From: Mesostigma viride
Taxonomy: Eukaryota > Streptophyta > Mesostigmatophyceae > Mesostigmatales > Mesostigmataceae
DNA: 64,000 nt
Direction: 5' to 3'
Assembly (NCBI GenBank): GCA_009746045.1
Contig: RPFO01000065.1
Location: forward strand, 996,211-1,060,210
This document shows, in pieces, positions 23,401 through 32,400 of the stretch. Under the pieces are notes generated by a model. The model made no database searches, had not been told where the DNA came from, and saw nothing but the letters and a program-made list of their open reading frames with translations. The position numbers and the translations under genes are program-made. Each line of letters begins with the position of its first letter. Position 1 is the first letter of the stretch.

Positions 23401-26400
23401 TAAAGCTACGTATGCATCATGCATGCGGAGCTTAGGACTATGTTTGAGTCTAAACACGCTTGTGCTGTGTCCTTGCTGCTCATGCATTCCCTCAACACTC
23501 ACACGTAGCTTGGCTGCCTGCCTGCCTGTACGTGTGGAGGCCTTGCGCGTCCCATTAACACTCCTTAATTGATTCACGAATCACCTGCCCGCAGGGAGAA
23601 GGCCATTGCCAGCGGTGAAGCCATCAACACGCCGCAGGTCATCGACTGGGCGTTTGCTCAAAAGGAGCTGGCAGCCGCGCAAATGTAGGTGGCCTAAGTC
23701 GTTTCCAGCCAATGGAAACAGTTTGAGGAAGCTCCCACACAGGGACCTCCCCCTACCCTTTCCCACGCGAGGGCTGGGTGTGTTGCTCAGCTGTTGAAGA
23801 TGGAAGTTGATGATGGCTGCGCGGGCTGTCGGGTGGATGCGTCCGGGATTTCTAGTGGCCGTCGTCGGGGCGTTTTGCAAGTCTTTAATGAGCTGTTCAT
23901 TGGCTAGGCCCTGCTGGGCCTGGTAGGAGAGGGGACTGCTGCCGTGATCACCCGCTCACCCTGGAGTTGCTGCTCACAAGAAGTGCCCCTGTGGCCTCCA
24001 TGGGTGCTTACTGTCATATCTGAACGTGGCTAGCACATTGCCTGTGTAGTATCTTCCTTTCATTCGATCCCACACAAGGATCAGGAAACTACCAACCAAC
24101 GGACGGTGTGGTGTATTGAGGAAGCGCTTGCTGTGACTGCCGTCAATATGCTTCCAACCTCTTACACAGGCCTCTCACCCCCCAACCCGACATGTATTTA
24201 CATCCGTTTTCCCAGCATGGTCACATGCATGCCTCCGTCCCATTCAACCCCTCTTCATCCCCCTATTCACATCTTTTTGCCACATTTGTCACCCCCTCTT
24301 CACCCCTTTTCACACTTTTCACCCTTTTTCACCCCTTTTCACCCTTATGCACCCCTTTGCACCCCTTTGCACCCCTTTGCACCCCTTTGCACCCCTTTGC
24401 ACCCCTTTGCACCCCTTTGCACCCCTTTGCACCCCTTTGCACCCCTTTGCACCCCTTTGCACCCCCTCTCCCACCCCTCCGACCCCTTTTCACCCCCTCT
24501 CCCACCCCTCCCACCCCTTTTCACCCCCTCTCCCACCCCTCCCACCCCCCAGCAACGCGCTCACGATGGCAAACAACGAGGAGTTCCGTCGCAAGGAGGA
24601 GGAGATGCGGCGCGAGCACGAGCGCCAGCTGGCGGCGATGGAGGAGCGGTTTGCGGCGGAGAAGGAGGCGCAACTGAGTGCGGAGCTGGAGGCCTTGAAG
24701 GCCAAGGCGCTGGAGGAGATGGCGGCCAAGGCGCGCGCGCTGGCAGAGCAGGAGCGCCTCATCCAGGAGAAGAAGAACGAGATCGAGAGCAAGGTGAGGG
24801 GAAGAATAATGAGGTGGACTAGTGTGCCCCGCTGGCTTCGCCCAGCCAAAAAAAGCACTTTGGAGCGGTAGAGGGACTGCCCGCTGCCCGCTGCGTAGTA
24901 CGTGGTCCTTCGCTGCGCTCCGGAGAGGGGAACAGTACGGTGCTCGCTTCGCTCGCGGCCCGCTGAACAGAACCGTGCTCGCTTCGCTCGCGGCCGCTGA
25001 ACAGTACGGTGCTCGCTGCGCTCGCTGTGCGCTTTCAGCGCAGCTCGCTTCGCTCGCCGGGCGCTTCGCGCGGGTTGGTGGTCAGGCGGTCGTCTTCTTT
25101 CGTATTGGCGTTCAGTATTTCCTAGGCTTTTTGGATTGGCGGGGAAGTCGCGATGCCCTGGATAGTGCCGGATGCCTACTCATTGCTAAATAAATATATA
25201 GGATACGGAGATTTTGGGGGGTAAAGAGAAAGAACGAGATCGAGAGCAAGGTGGGGGGAAGAATAATGAGGTGTACATGGAGATTTGGTGGGGTAAAGAG
25301 AAAGCACGAGATCGAGAGCAAGGTGGGGGGAAGAGTAATGAGGTGGATACGGAGATTTGGTGGGGTAAAGAGAAAGCACGAGATCGAGAGCAAGGTGGGG
25401 GAAGAATAATGAGGTGGATACGGAGATTTGGTGGGGTAAAGAGAAAGAACGAGATCGAGAGCAAGGTGGGGGGAAGAATAATGAGGTGGATACGGAGATT
25501 TGGTGGGGTCAAGAGAAAGCACGAGATCGAGAGCAAGGTGGGGGGAAGAATAATGAGGTGGATACGGAGATTTGGTGGGGTAAAGAGAAAGAACGAGATC
25601 AAGAGCAAGGTGAGGGAAAAGGGGGGGACAACCGAATAGAGAGCATCACGGGAATGGGGAGGAGAGCTGAACTTGGTGTGTTTGGAGGGGCGGGGGGAGG
25701 AATCGATCACCCGTATGGCAGGGGATAGGAGCGACGGGGAAGCAGGTGAGGCATTAGTAGGGAAAAGGGAACGCCTGCTTTTGTTAGAATGGAATTCGCT
25801 TGTGAATGGTCAGGTGCCGATTCAGCAACTACAATAGCCACCAAACAGTATGACATTGTAAAATTTATCTGGGCGGGTAAAATGGTGTTCTTGGCTAATT
25901 CAATAGTTTTGTTTAAATGTGCTACGAAGCACCAGGGGATTGTCCTCACCCACATCTCAATTTCCCCATTCGTCCCGTGTTGATGCAGTGAGCACCAAGC
26001 TGGCTCTGGTGGCTGCTTCCCTTTGCTCTGGTGGCTGCTATCCTTTGCTCTGGTGGCTGCTTCCCTTTGCTCTGGTGGCTGCTACCCTTTGCTCTGGTGG
26101 CTGCTTCCCTTTGCTCTGGTGGCTGCTACCCTTTGCTCTGGTGGCTGCTTCCCTTTGCTCTGGTGGCTGCTTCCCTTTGCTCTGGTGGCTGCTATCCTTT
26201 GCTCTGGTGGCTGCTACCCTTTGCTTTGGTGGCTGCTACCCTTTGCTCTGGTGGCTGCAACACTTTGCTCTGGTTGCTGCTATCCTTTGCTCTGGTGGCT
26301 GCTTCCCTTTGCTCTGGTGGCTGCTATCCTTTGCTCTGGTGGCTGCTACCCTTTGCTCTGGTGGCTGCTATCCTTTGCTCTGGTGGCTGCTATCCTTTGC

Positions 26401-29400
26401 TTTGGTGGCTGCTACCCTTTGCTCTGGTGGCTGCTACCCTTTGCTCTGGTGGCTGCTACCCTTTGCTCTGGTGGCTGCTACCCTTTGCTCTGGTGGCTGC
26501 TATCCTTTGCTCTGGTGGCTGCTATCCTTTGCTCTGGTTGCTGCTATCCTTTGCTCTGGTGGCTGCTACCCTTTGCTCTGGTGGCTGCTACCCTTTGCTC
26601 TGGTGGCTGCTACCCTTTGCTCTGGTTGCTGCTACCCTTTGATCTGGTGGCTGCTACCCTTTGCTGCGTGGGTTTCAAGCCCTTGCTCCCTGCCACTGTC
26701 GTCATCTCCTCGGTTGTCATGACTACGTAAGTCATTGTAACCACCATGGCTGTCCTGGTCAGCAGCGCCCTCCTCCACCACCACCAGCGCCAGCAGCACC
26801 GCCGTTACCAACCTCGTCACCATCCCACCTTCCCTGCCTCCACTACGTTTCCTCGGGCGCCCCGCCCGCAGCAAGCGCAAGCGCAGCAGCAGGAGATCTA
26901 CGAGCGGATGATGCGGGAGCAGAAGGCCGCGTTTGAGAAGATGATGCGCGAGCAGGTGAGGTCAAGGGGAAGATGCCTGTGCAGGTGACGACTAGCAGAG
27001 GATGGGTACGCGGGTGAGGGCAAGGGGAGGATGCGCTTGGGCCACCACCCAAACCCTGATGGTTGAAAGACGGACCTAGCGGAAGCCGCATGGGAGAGCA
27101 CAGCCCCAGGTGGATGCTGGATTAGCAGGCAAAGAGACTGCCTTAACGCAGCTCGTGTGTGGGATGGTCTTACCTAGCAGTAAACTGGCAAGGGCAAAGT
27201 CATGGTGCCACCACCGTTGCCTCCAAAGAGCTTGCTGGCATGGTGACCCAGACTCAAGTAGCAGTAGAAATCCCCTAGGCAGCACACCAATGGAAACTAT
27301 TTGCCTATTGAGGGGAGTGTACTGCTTTCTGGGTTGACCTTCCTGACGGGAGTTGGCTGGAAGTGCTGCCACTGCCACTGGCTCAACAGCGAATGGTGGG
27401 GTTCAAAGTATGCCTCTCCAACGTGCCCGCTCACCAGGATGAGCGAGCTCATGTTTCTGCACCGCACCATGAACCGTGTGATCGACCTTTGAAACATCAG
27501 CAAACGTAGAATGGCTCTCATCATTGCCACGCATACATTGCCTTTTGTCGTCACTAAGTCCTTACGGTGCCCTTTGGAATGTTGCTGCACCATCCTGACA
27601 TGCTGCAAGCAACGCTGCACCTGCACCTGCCTGCTTGTGCCCACAGCTGGAGGCGCAGCGGGCGGAATTAGAGCGGCAGCAGGCGGTGGCGCAGGAGACC
27701 AAGCGTCGCGAGATGGAGGAACAGGTGAGATGCGTCAACATGTGAAGGGCGAGGGGGAAGACCAGTGGGGTGGAGAAGAAGGTGAGAAGAAGGTGAGAAG
27801 CCACAAGGGGGGAGGAGGATGTGCTTAGAGGTGGGGAGAGGAGGCAGCCGGGTGGAGGAGAAGGTGAAATACTATAGAGAAAGAGATCGGTGAGAAGTGG
27901 AGATAGGAAGCCGCCTCCAGCCTGTACCCTTCCTGGGAACCCCTTGTTGTTCCTTTCAGCATGTCCCCCTTCCCCCTGCCTCCCTGCCTTGCCGTCAAGG
28001 CCCTACGTTTACCACTTCCTTCACGGTCGCATGCGTCCCCATTTCCTGCGCACACAATCCGTTCCACATGAGTTACTTGTACAGGAACCATCATCCCATA
28101 AGCTTTTCCTCCACTAGCAACCCCCCTTTTCCTGCTCACACGAAGAAGCCTCCCCTTTCTGCCTGGGCCCTGTTTGCATGCCCCCTGCCTGTGCGATATC
28201 CTAGAGTGTTCTTTTTCTTTTCATGCCCTCTTACTTGTGCCCCCCTTAAGCGCCTCCTGTTGTCACCCCCTCATCTGTTCACGCCCCATGGCTCATGCCC
28301 ACAGCATGCGTGGCCTTCTGTAGTCACCCCCTTCTGCATCCCCTCGGCGTGTGCCCCCTCTGTGCTCTCAGTCCCTTGCTCATACGCGGCCTGTGCATCG
28401 CCCTCTACGCCTGCCCCCTTTTCCCATGTATTCTCTCCTGGCGCATCCCCTTCATCGGCCACCAGCAAGCACTTGAAGAGGCGAGCATGCGTGAGGACGC
28501 GATGCGGCAGGCCATGCTGGATGAGGCCATCGGCCACATGGTGCAGCTGATCAACGAGGCCAACGACATGAGCGCCGAGATGGGGCGCGGGGTCACCTTT
28601 GAGGTGCGCATCGTTACGCACACGGGCGGCGCGGGGGCGGACGGTGGCAGTCGCCGCATCAACTCTCCCATCAACGAGCTGCTCAGCGCCGAGGTGAGGC
28701 AGCGCTCATTGTTGTGGGGCGGGCGGGGAGGAAGGGGGGGAGGAAGGGGGGGAGGAAGGGGGGGAGGAAGGGGGGGAGGAAGGGGGGGAGGAAGGGGGGG
28801 AGGAAGGGGGGGAGGAAGGGGGGGAGGAAGGGGGGAGGAAGGGGGGGGAGGGGAGAGGGGGGAAGCATCGGAACCTTTTGTACCGGTGCTGTTGCCTGCT
28901 CCCTGCCTGCTGGGCTCATGCATGTGTTACCCAGCTCACACCGGGCAGGTATACGCAAACAAGTCGTGGCCCCTTGGCTGCACAAGTACGACGGGGGGAC
29001 CATGCGCACTTAAGGTTGTGCTGGAACAGGGGACCTAAGGCAGGCTAGGCCAATGGCACATATGACAGGCCACACGAATCCACCGCTGCTCCCTGCTGCA
29101 GTGCTCACCTGGTGCGCCCTCCAAAGCCCCATCAATGTCCGCCGGGGGCAAGCTTGTTCCTTGGAAGTGGCATGCACATGTGCTCTGAGTTTCCAGCCCT
29201 AAAAAAGAAAAGGTGTGTGGCCTGCATCCGCCAGCACTAGCAGACTGCCCCAACCCTGCCCTGACTCCGCGCTTCTCCCGCAACTCTGACTAAAATTGCA
29301 CCTCCCCACCCCAACACGTGATGCTCCCCCCTGGGCCCCCCCCTCTCCCTCCTATTGCCCCCTCTTCCTTCCTCTCCCCCGCCCCATCCTTCCACCCACC

Positions 29401-32400
29401 CACCCACCCACCCACCCACCCACCCACCCACCCACCCACCCACCCACCCACCCACCCACCCACCCACCCACCCACCCACCCACCCACCCACCCAGTCGGA
29501 GGTGGCGGTGGCGGTCACGTTCAAGGACGGCAGCAGCGCCACGTGGGACGCGGACAAGTTCTCCAACCGCGTCTTCATCATGCGCGAGCAGTTCCAGGCA
29601 TTCCTCGAGGACCCCACCTTTGAGGTCGCCTTCGAGGACGACCCCTTCTACGACCCATCCGAGGTTCAGCTGCTCGGCTCATGCCTCGTCTTCCTGGAGG
29701 CGCTGTGCCACCTGTTGGAGACGGACCACGAGCCTACGATTGTGGACTACCGAGGCGCGCCACTGGGGCAGCTGGCGGTGGAGATGTACGTGGGAGGGGG
29801 GGAGCAGTATGCATGGCGTGGTGGGGGGGTGGAGTTGGAATAGTAGGGCTATATAATGGCGGAATGGACCAGGGCACTGCGGGCCGGGGGGGGTATTAGT
29901 GGGTTGTGCGGCGGGGGCTGGTAGGACGATGCGTGGCGGGAGGTAGTAGGAGTGGTGCATGGGTGGCGTTGTGCTGGTGCTGCTGGGCAGCTTGTAATGT
30001 TAGTGCTGCATGGCAGCAGGTGATCGTCCTGTGCGGTGGCAGGTGGCACAGGTGCTGTGTGGCGGTGGAAGGAAGAACAATGCTGCATGTGGCGGCGAGC
30101 ACTGGCAGCTGGGTAGCGGAGAGTGTGGGTTAGCATGGGTGCGGGCGCGAGCAGCATGGGTGGGAGGTATTGCGGCTGAATGCCTCGACGGCTCATGTGG
30201 CTGGAGCTCGCTCTTGTTTGACATTTTCCCAGTGCTCACGGGGTGGCGTAGGGGAATCTGAGGCAACATCCGCGTTCAAGGGAATGCACGCTGTCAAGGA
30301 CCGCAGACCTGGTCATGCTCTGGCATCTCTGCCGCCTGCGCGGATACCTGTTTTCCGCACCTGGCATGTATGCCTGACGTGCGCCACGCCTTGCATGAAT
30401 GCCTGTAGTTACCGTCCCTTGTCCATGTGCCTGTGTGTGCCACGCCAGCAAGCCGTGCGGGCCGGACGGCAGCGACAACTTTGAGGACGTGGACTCCCCC
30501 CGGCAGCTGATCGGCCGCCGGCTGGACGTGCTGGTGGACATTGCGCGCGTGAGCGACCTGACCACGCACTGCATCATGGACGTGCACGTCAAGTACAAGT
30601 TCTTCAACGAGCCGCCCACGGTGACCGAGGTCAGTGATGGCAAGCGATGTTTCACAGGTGAATGTGTGATAGTATCCATGGAGATCTGCAGCAGCAGGGA
30701 GTGATGGAGTACAGAAAGTGGCAGTGGTCAGTAGCTGGAAATGGCAGATTTAAGAACATTTTCGTGGCGATAGCTGGTGGTGGCAGAGGTGAGTGGCTGA
30801 TAGGGGCATGGGGCAGTAGTGAAATGTGACAGAAGGCAGTATGGAAGTGGCAGAGCTGCTAAAGTATCAGATGTCAGTAGCTGAACTGACTGGCTGGAAC
30901 TATACGGCTCATCTCGTTGATCGGATAACCCAGTTGCCGCTGGTTGCTTGGTTGCCTCCCCAGAACTCGAATTCGGTTACACTGTTGTCCCTCTCTGTTG
31001 CGCCCATTTGCGGCCATGAGCAAGAGAATTGTCGTATGAATGAGCAAGAGCGCTATCTGATGAGCAATGGTGTGACGAACGTCTGGCTCTCCCTTTCCGT
31101 CCACCCTTCCTCCCCTTGACTTGATGGTGCTCTCACAAGATAGGCAGGAAGTGCGGAAATTAGTTTCAGCGTAGGGCTGTTCACTCCAAGCCCCTGCAAC
31201 CTGATAAATTGCCTCTGCTTGCCTGCCCCCATGGCTTGTCCCCGTGGCTGGGTGCTATCATCCATCTTTGCCCCACGCCCACAGACGTGCAAGCAGGTCA
31301 CGCGCAACCCCACGTTCAACTTCCGGCGGCAGCACACGTTTGAGCACGTCTCCGAGGAACTCTTCCAGTACCTGATGAGCGATGCCATCCTGTTCGAGGT
31401 GTACGGCAAGAGCCCAGGTGCGTGGCCATGTAGGCATGGTGGGCAAAAAGAGCCCAGGTGTGTGGCCATGTTTGCATGGGGGTCAACAAGGGCCCAGGTG
31501 CGTGGGGGCAGTGAAATGGGCAGTGAAATTAAGCTTTCCCCATTATAGGTGTTTTTCATTCATTCATTTGGCCTGGGATGCGCGCACTGTGCTGCATGCG
31601 CGCGTGCTTCCAACCTGTACACCAGGAGTAAAATGGCCACGTAACATCCACGTGCAGCCAACATATGATGTGGACACTCTCCCCCACCCTCCCTGTTCAC
31701 ATGTACCCAGATAAATTGTATCCAGCTGGCACACCATGGCAGCGCAAGCCGGTAATAGCGTGTCTGTATTGATTCTGCTCGCCTTGTGTGCATGCGTGGC
31801 ACCAACCCATCTCCTACATGCACACCCACCAGTTGTCTGCTTCCCGGACTCTCCTGTCGGACTTGCACTAATCTGGTCTCCCATCCCATCTGCTACCCCC
31901 TCCCATTTCGGGCTGCCTCCCTGAATCCCAAACCATGCACCATTTTACAAAATAAATAAATAAACACCATACACCATAAACTATAAACCATGAACCACAA
32001 ACCCCAACCCCTCAACTGCTTGCAGACGTCAAGGACGAGGACCGTGTGGGGTCCCTGCGCAAGCGACCGCTCCCCGGCGCGCGCACCGAGCTGCCCAGCA
32101 TCCGCGCAACGCGCTTCCACTCCCCTGGGACCTTGTCCCCCGCCGACATGTCGCCCATGGCCGGCACGCTGTCGCCCATGCGCGGGCCCGACGGCCGGAC
32201 CTACAAGTTCCCCTCCCTCTCCCCGCTCGCGCCGCGGGACGGCAGTGAGCACAACCAGTCGTTCAAGCTGCCGCCGCCAAACTTCCGGTCACACTCGGGC
32301 GGTGCGGCGTCCCCTTTGCCGCCGCACACACACTCCAAGCTGGGCATGTCACCCTTTGGCGCCGCCGATGGGGCCTCTCCGTTTGCAGGAGGCGCCGGGT

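Noticed and set aside
24106-24822. 238-codon ORF across intron 18 and exon 19
   Set aside because: It reads through the CACCCCTTTG repeat and is out of frame with the kinesin coiled coil.
26003-26730. Three overlapping plus-strand ORFs of 200-267 codons with a repeated [11 protein letters not shown] pattern
   Set aside because: They arise from a stop-free 22 bp minisatellite within intron 19.
20003-29494. Possible CRISPR array from the many direct repeats
   Set aside because: Repeats are contiguous micro- and minisatellites without unique spacers, in a eukaryotic intron-rich gene.
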